DNA of 64,000 bases from Tamlana crocina (GTDB lineage Bacteria > Bacteroidota > Bacteroidia > Flavobacteriales > Flavobacteriaceae). Below, in pieces: positions 35,887-43,246 of this stretch. Under the pieces are notes generated by a model that made no database searches, was not told where the DNA came from, and worked only from the letters and a program-made list of their open reading frames with translations. The first letter of the stretch is position 1. Each line of letters begins with the position of its first letter. The translations under genes and the position numbers were made by a program. The stretch covers positions 940,001 through 1,004,000 of the forward strand of contig CP158972.1 of assembly GCA_040429635.1 (NCBI GenBank), given 5' to 3'.

Positions 35887-36219
35887 TTATTTGCTGATCA
35901 TTAGCAGTTCGTTGCAAACAATTTCTGTGATATAGCGTTTGTTGCCTTCTTTATCGTCGTAGCTTCGTGAGGTCAACTTGCCTTCAATGGCTACTTCTTT
36001 CCCTTTCGAAACATATTTTTCAATAATCTGTGCCGTTTTTCCCCAGGCTATAATATTGTGCCATTGGGTGTCGGTTACTTTTTCTCCTTTGTTGTTGGTG
36101 TAGCTTTCGTTGGTGGCCAAGTTGAATTTGGCCAATGTTCTTCCAGATTCCAAATTGATAATTTCTGGGTCGTTTCCTAAATTTCCAATCAACTGTACTT
36201 TGTTTCTTAGCGTGCTCAT
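35887..36219 (-). CDS. ssb: Short single-stranded DNA-binding protein
   Basis: A 110-residue OB-fold protein with the SSB core: LRNKVQLIGNLGNDPEI, LAKFNLATNESY, DTQWHNIIAWGKTAQIIEKYVSKGKEVAIEGKL and YITEIVCNELLMI. It ends right after the OB fold and has no Gly-rich linker or acidic DDxPF tip, so it cannot recruit partners in the usual way. Many Bacteroidota carry such a short SSB in addition to a full-length one. It may serve a specialised role such as transformation or repair; that is inference. It is transcribed opposite to nadAB. Confidence 0.9.
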   Translation of the reverse strand: MSTLRNKVQLIGNLGNDPEIINLESGRTLAKFNLATNESYTNNKGEKVTDTQWHNIIAWGKTAQIIEKYVSKGKEVAIEGKLTSRSYDDKEGNKRYITEIVCNELLMISK

Positions 36220-36416
36220 AATTTAAATTTTAATGTTAAACAGTTAATACTTTGTTCTGAAATGGTTTCAGAATCTCTTTATGTTTTTGTGAATGATCAC
36301 CGAATGAAATCGAGTAATTATTCAACACTGCAAATTTGGGGAACGCTTCAAAATATATTCGGTTGTTACTTGTTTAATATCGTTTGTAAACGTTTGTTGT
36401 CGGTTATTGAAAAAAT

Positions 36417-36782
36417 TTGTACATTTCATTCGTGCAAAAACAATGCTTGGAATGTGGCGATAAAATTGTGGGCAGGATTGATAAAAAATTCTGTAACGAT
36501 GCATGCCGAAATGCTTATAACAATCGGGTTAATAAAGACAGTAAAAATTTAATTCGGAATATAAACAACAGGCTTCGGAAAAACTACCGCATTTTAGAAT
36601 CACTAAATCCAGACCAAAAAACAACGGCCTCACGCGGAAGATTAATTGAGGCAGGTTTCGATTTTAATTATTTTACCAGTATTTACACAACAAAAGCTGG
36701 GAAGGTGTATTATTTTGTGTACGACCAAGGCTATTTGCCGATTGAGGGCGATTATTATGCTTTGGTGAAACGCGAAAGTTAA
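36417..36782 (+). CDS. Small zinc-ribbon-like protein of unknown function
   Basis: Encodes up to 121 residues. The N-terminal part has CLECGDKIVGRIDKKFCNDACRNAYNNR, with CxxC and CxxxC pairs that can bind zinc, as in Bacteroidota zinc-ribbon proteins. The rest is basic, then beta-like (AGKVYYFVYDQGYLPIEGDYYALV). No ATG precedes the cysteine block: the frame offers TTG at 36417 or GTG at 36432, and GTG gives a start MQKQCLECG. Function unknown. It converges with the CBS gene across a terminator. Confidence 0.75.
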   Translation: MYISFVQKQCLECGDKIVGRIDKKFCNDACRNAYNNRVNKDSKNLIRNINNRLRKNYRILESLNPDQKTTASRGRLIEAGFDFNYFTSIYTTKAGKVYYFVYDQGYLPIEGDYYALVKRES

Positions 36783-36790
36783 ATTAAAAC

Positions 36791-36830
36791 AAAAAAGCTT
36801 CGACCGAAAATTCTCAGCCAAAGCTTTTTT
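36791..36830. terminator. Bidirectional terminator between zinc-ribbon and CBS genes
   Basis: Ten-base perfect arms AAAAAAGCTT (36791-36800) and AAGCTTTTTT (36821-36830) around a 20-base loop. It lies between two convergent genes. Confidence 0.6.
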
Positions 36831-36854
36831 AAGTTAATGATAGATAATTATTTT

Positions 36855-37322
36855 TTACTTCCAGGTTTGCCCTTTTAGTTCCATCGCGGCCTTTAAAATA
36901 TCTTTTTGGCTTATTTGTCCCACCAATTTTCCGTCTTCAACAATAGGAAACCGGCGCCGTTTGGCATTTAAAAATTTATTGGCTGCATCAAAAATATTCA
37001 TGTTACCATCAATGGTTTCTACATTTTTGGCCATGTGCTTTTCAATGGTCTGGTCTTGCATGGGCATATTGTAATATCGACTTTCGCTAATTTGCTTGAT
37101 ACAGTCGCCTTCAGAAATAACCCCAACCAGTTCGTGTTTGTCGTTAACTACGGGGCCACCAGAAATTCTATGTTTAATAATCGCTTCCATAACACTTTCA
37201 ATCGATTGGTCTGGCGTAAACGTAATTAAATCTTTGGTCATGTAATCGCTAACGGTTAATGACGGCGTTTCAGCAGTGTTGATCTGCTGCCTTCTGGATC
37301 CTTGAAAACTTTTTATTCCCAT
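36855..37322 (-). CDS. CBS-domain pair protein
   Basis: A 155-residue protein made of two CBS domains (VSDYMTKDLITFTPDQSIESVMEAIIKHRISGGPVV … GVISEGDCIKQI and IEKHMAKNVETIDGNMNIFDAANKFLNAKRRRFPIVEDGKLVGQISQKDIL). CBS pairs bind adenosine nucleotides and act as energy sensors. There is no attached catalytic domain. The N-terminal ~20 residues (MGIKSFQGSRRQQINTAETP) are polar. No partner gene is evident. Confidence 0.88.
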   Translation of the reverse strand: MGIKSFQGSRRQQINTAETPSLTVSDYMTKDLITFTPDQSIESVMEAIIKHRISGGPVVNDKHELVGVISEGDCIKQISESRYYNMPMQDQTIEKHMAKNVETIDGNMNIFDAANKFLNAKRRRFPIVEDGKLVGQISQKDILKAAMELKGQTWK

Positions 37323-37506
37323 AAATAGTAAGTTTAATAAACTTAAATATAGTCATTTATTTTTGTAAAACCTAAAATAAAATGTTCTATACTGGCTAAA
37401 ACGCCATGAATTCTTATGTTTTTATTAATAATTAGCGTTCTTTTAAGAAATTAAATGCTAAATTTTTATAGTTTTAGCGCACTTAAATTAAATTTAGATT
37501 AAAACG

Positions 37507-38223
37507 ATGATGAAAAAATTATTTGGATTGGTTTTATTTCTGGGCAGTGCGGTAATGATGGCGCAAACCAACCAGGAATTAATGAAACATTACGAAGCGT
37601 ATTACAAGCAAATGAAAACCCAAGGCGATGTGCAGGGTATAATTAATGCCATGACGCACCTCAATGTGTTGTCGCCATCGCAAGCAAGAAAAGATACTTT
37701 GGGGTATATTTATATGAGTGAAGGCCAATACATGCAGGCGTTAAATACTTTGGGCGCTGAAAAAAAGTTAACCGATTCTGATATTGCTTTAGAAGTGAAG
37801 GCGGTATCTCTAAAAGCGATAAAACGCCCAGAGTTGGCGGTTGGGCATTTTGAAGAGTTGTTTAAGCGCGACGCAAATCCTGTGGTGGCTTATGAATTAG
37901 CAGAACTCAATTTGCAAATACAAAACATGGCCGAAGCCGATAAGCACATTGAATACGGTATTGCCAATGCCAAGCCCGAAATGAAAAAGGCATTTTACGA
38001 AAGCCAAAACCCATATGAAGTTCCTTTAAAATCGGCCTTCATGTATTTAAAGGCACTTTCCATTTATAACAAAGACCGAAAAGCAAATATAGATCCGGCT
38101 GTTGATGTATTGGATGCCGTGCAAAAGGAAGCACCCAATTTTCAATTGGTACAGATAACCAAAAACGAGCTTTTAAGACAAAAGCAAGCATTACAGAGTC
38201 AAGCGGCCCAACCGCAGAATTAA
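37507..38223 (+). CDS. Exported TPR-like protein
   Basis: A 238-residue protein with a signal peptide (MMKKLFGLVLFLGSAVMMA|Q). The mature part is helical with TPR-type pairs (DTLGYIYMSEGQYMQALNTLGA; PVVAYELAELNLQIQNMAEADKHIEYGIANA). It is likely periplasmic. Two adjacent ATG codons (37507 and 37510) could start it. A terminator follows, then IS copy 2. No specific function can be assigned. Confidence 0.8.
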   Translation: MMKKLFGLVLFLGSAVMMAQTNQELMKHYEAYYKQMKTQGDVQGIINAMTHLNVLSPSQARKDTLGYIYMSEGQYMQALNTLGAEKKLTDSDIALEVKAVSLKAIKRPELAVGHFEELFKRDANPVVAYELAELNLQIQNMAEADKHIEYGIANAKPEMKKAFYESQNPYEVPLKSAFMYLKALSIYNKDRKANIDPAVDVLDAVQKEAPNFQLVQITKNELLRQKQALQSQAAQPQN

Positions 38224-38246
38224 ATAAGGTTTTCTGCGGAAAATTA

Positions 38247-38283
38247 AAAGTCGAATCAACATTAGTTGGTTCGGCTTTTTTTG
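38247..38283 (+). terminator. Intrinsic terminator after the TPR gene
   Basis: Fifteen-base arms (38247-38261 and the segment ending at about 38279, with G-T wobbles) around ATTA, followed by seven Ts. Confidence 0.75.
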
Positions 38284-38297
38284 TCGAATAAAACAAA

Positions 38298-39386
38298 GGC
38301 ACCTTCACAAAACACAAAAACCCTTGTAAACATGAGGGTTTTGTTGTATATAGAGGTATAAATAACCCCCGAAAACGGCCAAAAAGGGTCGAAAACGGGG
38401 TTTTCAGTTTCTATTAAAATGGAAATACAAAGAATTTCTGGCCTACAAGGTCGTCTTTCCCTTTTTTCCCCAGTGAAGATTATGCCCTTTTCTACGCGCG
38501 CTTTTTAGAGGGCAATCTCGGAAAAATCCATCAAGCGATTCCTTGGGATGATTTAGTTTTACAATTTAAGGTCAAAGAACAAAAATTGGGCAACAGCATG
38601 TTGTTCGGTCCACGCGGTCGTTTAGCCCCAATGTTTTTAAAACACTATGCAGGCTGTTCGGGCAGGAAGCTCATGGAACAGATTTTGAGTCTCAATTACA
38701 AAAACATAACAATATTGATTTTACTGCCCAATATTACCGCAGAGTAGTCACTGTAAAACAAGTGTACGAGCAACAAAGCAGCTATTTTAAAACAGGCCAA
38801 AAGATAAAAGACCGCATTGTAAGCATATCCAAAGATTACCTGCGCCCTATAGTAAGAGGTAAAGAAACAAAACCCGTGGAGTTTGGAGCCAAGGTCAATA
38901 AATTACAGATATACGGCACCAACAAGAACCGAAGTTTTGTAACCAAGCACCAGATAAAGACCGATTTTAAGCGCAAGGGAAAATTACCGAAAGACCACCA
39001 AGGTGGAAACAGGCTAAAAGCAGCCATAACAAAAGAAAGAGCTTCACGATTAGAAGGTAGTTTTGGTAAAGAAAAGGAACATTGCCACCTCAAAGAAATC
39101 AAGGCGAAAACAAAACCAAATGAAATGTTATGGGTCTTCTTTGGCATACATACTGCCAATGCCTTAGAAATGGGAAGGCGAATGCAAAACGCCCCAAAGC
39201 AAGTCGCTTAAAAAAAAGTGATTTCCATTAATGGGGAACGTGCACCGTGACGTTAAAAAAACACATGCCTTTTGTGTATTTAATTTTCTTTTTTATCGCT
39301 AGCCAAAGGAAAACTGTCAAAGGGAAGTATTGAAAACAAAAAATAGCACCAAAATATAATTAATGATGCTATTTTCTGAATGTGCC
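38298..39386 (+). mobile_element. Defective IS element, copy 2 (1089 bp)
   Basis: Same length, orientation and ends as the copy at 29151-30239 and about 99% identical by eye. Both copies share the same two internal deletions and the same early frameshift, so the deleted form itself was duplicated. Its flanks are AACAAA (left) and TGTGCA (right), the mirror of those around copy 1. Confidence 0.92.
38419..39211 (+). pseudogene. Internally deleted transposase, copy 2
   Basis: Same broken reading frame as copy 1, but the C-terminal part stays open: a 149-residue fragment (38762-39211) runs from VYEQQSSYFKTGQ to FFGIHTANALEMGRRMQNAPKQVA. The TAA stop of copy 1 is a serine codon here. The early frameshift and both internal deletions remain, so it is not functional. 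Confidence 0.88.
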
Positions 39387-39667
39387 TGTGCAACGGTTGC
39401 CGGTGTTGTCAACAGTTATTTTAGACACTTTTCGGGATAGTGTCCTAAAAATCCTGAAATATTTGAAGAATTAGTTTTTGACAAAGTCTTATCTAATTGT
39501 GAATACTTTAGTAGATTTATTAAAAATTTTGATAAAGCTATATTAAAATTGAGTTAGCTTTTTTAATGTTTGCCAACAATTGGCTAAACACAATTGCGTT
39601 TAGCCACATTATATTTATTCCGATAAATATAAAAAATATTCTTACAAGAAAATAAAGTGGCTGAAAT
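39387..39667. other. Intergenic region right of IS copy 2 with a possible gene remnant
   Basis: 281 bases. It starts with TGTGCA, matching the left flank of IS copy 1. It contains an imperfect hairpin at 39419-39450 (TTTTAG-ACACT/AGTGTCCTAAAA) and a perfect 9-bp hairpin TGGCTAAAC/GTTTAGCCA at 39581-39606. Between them an open frame without a start codon (39441-39557) ends in FSRFIKNFDKAILKLS, which looks like a C-terminal protein fragment. No identity can be given. Confidence 0.4.
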
Positions 39668-40273
39668 TTAACTCAACTCCATATTGGCATTTAGGTTGTC
39701 AATATAGCCAAGAAGCTCGTCTTTGCCTATATCTTTAGAGGATGAGGTGATAAAATAATTGGGCATGTCTTCCCAAAATTCCAACAAGATGTTTCTGTAG
39801 TCTTCAACGTGGCGGGTAATAGCACCGGGTTTCAGTTTGTCGGCTTTGGTAAAAATAATGGAAAACGGAATACCGTTTTCACCCAGCCATTGCATAAATT
39901 CCAAATCTATGGGTTGCGGCTTGTGCCTAATATCTACCAAAACAAAGGCGGTAACCAGTTGCTCGCGGAAACTAAAATATTGGGTAATGAATTTTTGAAA
40001 GGTCTTTTTCGAACTTTTCGAAACACGGGCATAACCATAACCGGGCAAATCGACCAAATGCCAGTTTTTATTAATCAAAAAGTGATTAATGAGTTGGGTT
40101 TTACCGGGCTTTCCAGAGGTTTTGGCTAAGCTCTTTCGGCCAGTAAGCATATTGATCAACGACGATTTGCCAACGTTACTGCGGCCAATAAAGGCATATT
40201 CGGGCAGCCGACTGTTGGGGCATTTCGCCACATCGGAATTACTAACAACAAATTCGGCTGTTTTTATTTGCAT
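39668..40273 (-). CDS. engB: Ribosome biogenesis GTPase YsxC/EngB
   Basis: A 201-residue TrmE-Era-type GTPase needed for large ribosomal subunit assembly. Motifs in order: G1 GRSNVGKSSLIN near residue 30, G3 DLPGYGYARVSK near 75, G4 TKADKLKPGA near 143 and G5 TSSSKDIGKDELL near 178. Length normal. It is transcribed with the alpha/beta hydrolase upstream (54-base gap). Confidence 0.95.
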   Translation of the reverse strand: MQIKTAEFVVSNSDVAKCPNSRLPEYAFIGRSNVGKSSLINMLTGRKSLAKTSGKPGKTQLINHFLINKNWHLVDLPGYGYARVSKSSKKTFQKFITQYFSFREQLVTAFVLVDIRHKPQPIDLEFMQWLGENGIPFSIIFTKADKLKPGAITRHVEDYRNILLEFWEDMPNYFITSSSKDIGKDELLGYIDNLNANMELS

Positions 40274-40327
40274 GGTATCGTTATTCTCGTAAAAACGGGA
40301 ATCGTTTTAATTGTGTAATCTACTTGC

Positions 40328-41092
40328 TTAAAATCCTTTTTTCTGCAGCCACCCATCCATAATTTGGTTGAATTCGTTAGGGTGCTCCATCATAGCGGCA
40401 TGCCCACATTTGTCAATCCAAAACAGTTCAGAATCTGGTAGCAGTTGGTTGAATTCTTCAGCAACCTCCGGTGGAGTAACATTATCGTTCTTCCCCCAAA
40501 TAATACAGGTTGGGGTGGTCATGTTAGGTAAATCTTTCGCCATGTTGTGTCGTATGGCGCTTTTGGCAATGGCTAAGGTTTTTACAAGTTTGTTGCGGTC
40601 GTTTACGGTTTCGTAAACTTCATCAACAATTTCTTTGGTGGCTACCTTGGGGTCGTAAAACACATCTTGCGCTTTCTTTTTAATCACTTCGTAGTCGCTA
40701 CGTTTAGTGTAGCCGCTTCCCATGGCGCTTTCATAAAGCCCAGAGCTTCCAGTTATTATAAGTGCTTTTACGGTGTTGGGGAACATTTTGGTGTGGTACA
40801 GGCCTATGTGTCCGCCCAAAGAATTTCCGAGTAAAATCACCTCTTTGTATCCTTTAAATTCTATAAACTCGTTTAGGTATGTGGCAAAACTCTTTACGTT
40901 GGTTTTGAGTAGCGACATGCTGTAAATAGGTAACTCTGGAATAAGGACTTTATAGCCTTTTTTGCTGAAAAAATCGGTTACCGAATCGAAGTTGCTTAAG
41001 CCGCCCATTAAGCCGTGTAGTACAATTATTGGCGTGCCTTCGCCTGCTTCAATGTAGTTGTAGTTCTTCTCTTTTTTTAATCGATGCGCCAT
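40328..41092 (-). CDS. Alpha/beta-fold hydrolase
   Basis: A 254-residue cytoplasmic hydrolase. The oxyanion region is VLHGLMGGLSNFD near residue 25. The nucleophile Ser lies in GNSLGGHIGL near 94, the acid in WGKNDNVTPP near 205 and the His in DKCGHAAMMEHP near 232, so the triad is complete. Substrate unknown. It is divergent from mraZ, so its promoter shares the 316-base region with the MraZ boxes. Two inverted CCAC (GTGG) copies, 20 bases apart at 41145 and 41165, lie close to its start. Confidence 0.88.
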   Translation of the reverse strand: MAHRLKKEKNYNYIEAGEGTPIIVLHGLMGGLSNFDSVTDFFSKKGYKVLIPELPIYSMSLLKTNVKSFATYLNEFIEFKGYKEVILLGNSLGGHIGLYHTKMFPNTVKALIITGSSGLYESAMGSGYTKRSDYEVIKKKAQDVFYDPKVATKEIVDEVYETVNDRNKLVKTLAIAKSAIRHNMAKDLPNMTTPTCIIWGKNDNVTPPEVAEEFNQLLPDSELFWIDKCGHAAMMEHPNEFNQIMDGWLQKKGF

Positions 41093-41302
41093 TAATAGTG
41101 TCAGTCATTCGTTAAAAACAAATATAGTTATTTCATTCAAAAATCCACCATTTTAATTTTTTTCCCACCAAATTGTTTGTTAAAAAAAGATTTTCGTTTT
41201 GAAAAGAGATGTTAACAATTGATTGATGGTTTTTGGGAAGGTTTAAAGTCCAGCTTAATAGCCGTGTGCGCCGTGTTTTAGAGGTGTGAATTTCGATAAA
41301 AG

Positions 41303-41355
41303 GTGGTTTTGGGTGGAAATTTATCAACAAAGTGGTAAGAAGTGGTAAAAGGTGG
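41303..41355 (+). promoter_or_regulatory. Probable MraZ operator: five GTGG boxes with 10-bp spacing
   Basis: GTGG occurs at 41303, 41313, 41332, 41342 and 41352, giving spacings of 10, 19, 10 and 10 bases; the last three are near-perfect GTGGTAANAN repeats. E. coli MraZ is known to bind TGGGN repeats with 5-base spacers, i.e. with a 10-bp period, upstream of its own gene. This matches in position, spacing and base content, so autoregulation of the dcw cluster is inferred. The rest of 41093-41408 is AT-rich without genes. Confidence 0.75.
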
Positions 41356-41408
41356 TAAAATTTTCAATATATTTGAAACTTAAACGTTTAATATTCAGCG
41401 CGCCGCTT

Positions 41409-41879
41409 TTGGACTTAATTACAGGAACATACGATTGCAAGGTGGATGCAAAAGGCCGATTAATGATGCCTTCATCTATCAAAAAACAGCTTTCTGCCGT
41501 GTTGCAGGATGGTTTTGTGTTGCGTAGGTCTGTGTTTCAAAAGTGTCTGGAGCTATATCCTATGAGCGAATGGCAGGCGCTCATGCAGAAAATGAATAAG
41601 CTGAATAAGTTCAAAAAGAAGAATAACGATTTCATTAGAAGATTTACGGCGGGGGCGAAAATTGTTGAAGTGGATGTGAATGGCAGGCTGTTGATTCCGA
41701 AGGATTTAACTGTGTTTGCTAATATTTCGAAAAATATTGTGGTGGCTTCGGCAATCAACATCATTGAAATTTGGGATAAAGACCTGTACGAGCAAGCTAT
41801 TGATGATGCTGCTGTTGATTTCGCCGATTTGGCCGAGGAGGTAATGGGACAAGATGACGAAGACTATGGAATATCATAA
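41409..41879 (+). CDS. mraZ: Division/cell-wall cluster regulator MraZ
   Basis: A SpoVT/AbrB-fold DNA-binding protein, first gene of the dcw cluster. It has the two tandem MraZ motifs, ITGTYDCKVDAKGRLMMPSSIKKQL and GAKIVEVDVNGRLLIPKDLTVFA. The frame is open to a GTG at 41352, but that start lies inside the operator boxes and would add 19 unusual residues. TTG at 41409 (MDLITGTYDCK) fits the family's N-terminus better. No ATG is available, so a weak start is likely and may limit MraZ levels. It overlaps rsmH. Confidence 0.92.
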   Translation: MDLITGTYDCKVDAKGRLMMPSSIKKQLSAVLQDGFVLRRSVFQKCLELYPMSEWQALMQKMNKLNKFKKKNNDFIRRFTAGAKIVEVDVNGRLLIPKDLTVFANISKNIVVASAINIIEIWDKDLYEQAIDDAAVDFADLAEEVMGQDDEDYGIS

Positions 41880-42762
41880 CCCAGTGTTGCTAAAGGAAAC
41901 CGTGGATGGTTTAAATGTTAAACCTGAAGGGGTTTATGTGGACGTGACTTTTGGTGGCGGTGGTCATAGTAAAGAAATATTAAGTAGGCTTGGCGAAAAC
42001 GGCCGATTGTATGCTTTCGATCAAGACCAAGATGCTCTTGAAAATGCAATTGACGATCCGCGATTTACGCTGATTAATGAAAACTTTAGATATGTGAAGC
42101 GCTTTTTAAGGTTTCACGGTGTTAAAGAAGTGGATGGGGTGTTGGCAGATTTTGGTGTGTCGTCGCATCAATTCGATGTTGCCGAACGCGGATTTTCAAC
42201 GCGGTTTGATGCCGATTTGGATATGCGAATGAATCAGCAAAATAAATTGTCGGCGTTTCATGTGGTAAACGAATATAGCGAGGAGCAGCTAAGGCAGGTA
42301 TTGTTGCAGTATGGTGAGTTGAGGGCCGCTCCGGCAATGGCAAGGTTGATTGTGAGCGAGCGAAAAGAAGAGCCGATTGTAACCAGTGGTCAGTTAAAAG
42401 CGGTGTTAAAGCGATTTTTGTCGCCAAAGCATGAAAACAAGATTTTGGCTCAAATCTATCAGGCGATACGTATTGAGGTGAATCAAGAAATTGAAGTGCT
42501 GAAGGAGTTTTTGTTGCAAACGCCCGAAATTTTAAAACAAGGTGGGCGGCTCAGTTTTATATCCTATCACTCTCTGGAAGATCGTTTGGTGAAGCGCTTT
42601 GTTAGAAACGGGTTGTTTGAAGGCGAACCAGAGCGCGATATGTTTGGTCGGTTCGAAGTGCCGTTGAAAAAGGTGGGCGGTTTAATAGTGCCAACAAAAG
42701 AGGAAATAAAAATAAACAACAGGGCGCGAAGTGCAAAACTTCGTGTCGCCGAAAAAATATAA
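41866..42762 (+). CDS. rsmH: 16S rRNA (cytosine1402-N4)-methyltransferase
   Basis: SAM-dependent enzyme methylating C1402 of 16S rRNA; formerly MraW. It starts MEYHNPVLLKETVDGL, with the SAM motif VDVTFGGGGHSKEIL near residue 28, GVLADFGVSSHQFD near 97, and the C-terminal SYHSLEDRLVKRF and RARSAKLRVAE blocks. An in-frame ATG at 41854 would add four residues. It overlaps the mraZ end by 14 bases, so translation is coupled. About 299 residues is normal. Confidence 0.95.
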   Translation: MEYHNPVLLKETVDGLNVKPEGVYVDVTFGGGGHSKEILSRLGENGRLYAFDQDQDALENAIDDPRFTLINENFRYVKRFLRFHGVKEVDGVLADFGVSSHQFDVAERGFSTRFDADLDMRMNQQNKLSAFHVVNEYSEEQLRQVLLQYGELRAAPAMARLIVSERKEEPIVTSGQLKAVLKRFLSPKHENKILAQIYQAIRIEVNQEIEVLKEFLLQTPEILKQGGRLSFISYHSLEDRLVKRFVRNGLFEGEPERDMFGRFEVPLKKVGGLIVPTKEEIKINNRARSAKLRVAEKI

Positions 42763-42798
42763 AACCTTTTGTTCCTTCCCTTGAGAAAGGTAAGGTGG

Positions 42799-42856
42799 AT
42801 TTAAACTCTGGCGAGTTTAAATTCGGAAGGGTCGGTGGGTTTAAGTTCGGAAGGGT
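42799..42856. repeat. Palindrome plus direct repeats in the rsmH-ftsL spacer
   Basis: Within the 157-base spacer, ten-base perfect arms ATTTAAACTC (42799-42808) and GAGTTTAAAT (42813-42822) enclose TGGC. TTCGGAAGGGT occurs twice (42822-42832 and 42846-42856). No gene is visible. It looks like a small intergenic repeat element inserted in an otherwise tightly packed operon. Confidence 0.6.
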
Positions 42857-42919
42857 TAAAAAGTCAGCTAATTAATTCTTCCATTTTTAGGGAAGAAGTC
42901 TCAAAGAGACGGAAAGAGA

Positions 42920-43237
42920 ATGAAAAAAAGCATTTACAGCATATTAAAAGGAACCTTTTTAGTCAGTGATGATGCGTTTAGAAACTGGCGGTTTATCCTG
43001 TTTATTTCGGGGTTGGCCATAATTATGATTGCCAGTTCGCATAGCGCCGACCAAAAAGTGTACGAAATCGCAAGGCTGAAGAATGAGGTGAAAGAAATGC
43101 GGTCGGCCTTTGTAGATGGTCGTTCAAAACTCATGCGCTTAAAAATGGAGTCGCATGTGGTTCGGGTAATGAAAGAAAAAGGGTTGGCGACCTCGGTAAT
43201 TCCGCCAAAAAAGATAAAGGTAAAATCACAAAACTGA
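42920..43237 (+). CDS. ftsL: FtsL-like cell-division protein
   Basis: A 105-residue bitopic protein: a cytoplasmic N-terminus of ~23 residues, one membrane helix (WRFILFISGLAIIMIASSHS), then a periplasmic coiled coil (KVYEIARLKNEVKEMRSAFVDGRSKLMRLKMES). Size, topology and place between rsmH and ftsI identify FtsL, which forms the FtsQLB complex. Sequence identity to Proteobacterial FtsL is expected to be low. Confidence 0.88.
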   Translation: MKKSIYSILKGTFLVSDDAFRNWRFILFISGLAIIMIASSHSADQKVYEIARLKNEVKEMRSAFVDGRSKLMRLKMESHVVRVMKEKGLATSVIPPKKIKVKSQN

Positions 43238-43246
43238 TAAAACAGC

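Larger units (their letters stand above)
30240..38297. other. 8-kb segment bounded by direct IS copies with exchanged target duplications
   Basis: The segment begins with AACAAA (30240-30245, immediately right of IS copy 1) and ends with AACAAA (38292-38297, immediately left of IS copy 2). The outer flanks of the two IS copies share TGTGCA. This fits integration of a circular molecule that carried one IS (target duplication AACAAA) at a site duplicated as TGTGCA. The segment carries ppc, nadA, nadB, a short ssb, a zinc-ribbon protein, a CBS protein and a TPR protein, and its base composition looks like the rest of the window. Confidence 0.7.

Noticed and set aside
39581-39606. Perfect hairpin TGGCTAAAC/GTTTAGCCA considered as an integron attC-like site.
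   Set aside because: The core sequences do not fit the GTTRRRY/RYYYAAC consensus, and no integrase or cassette array is present.
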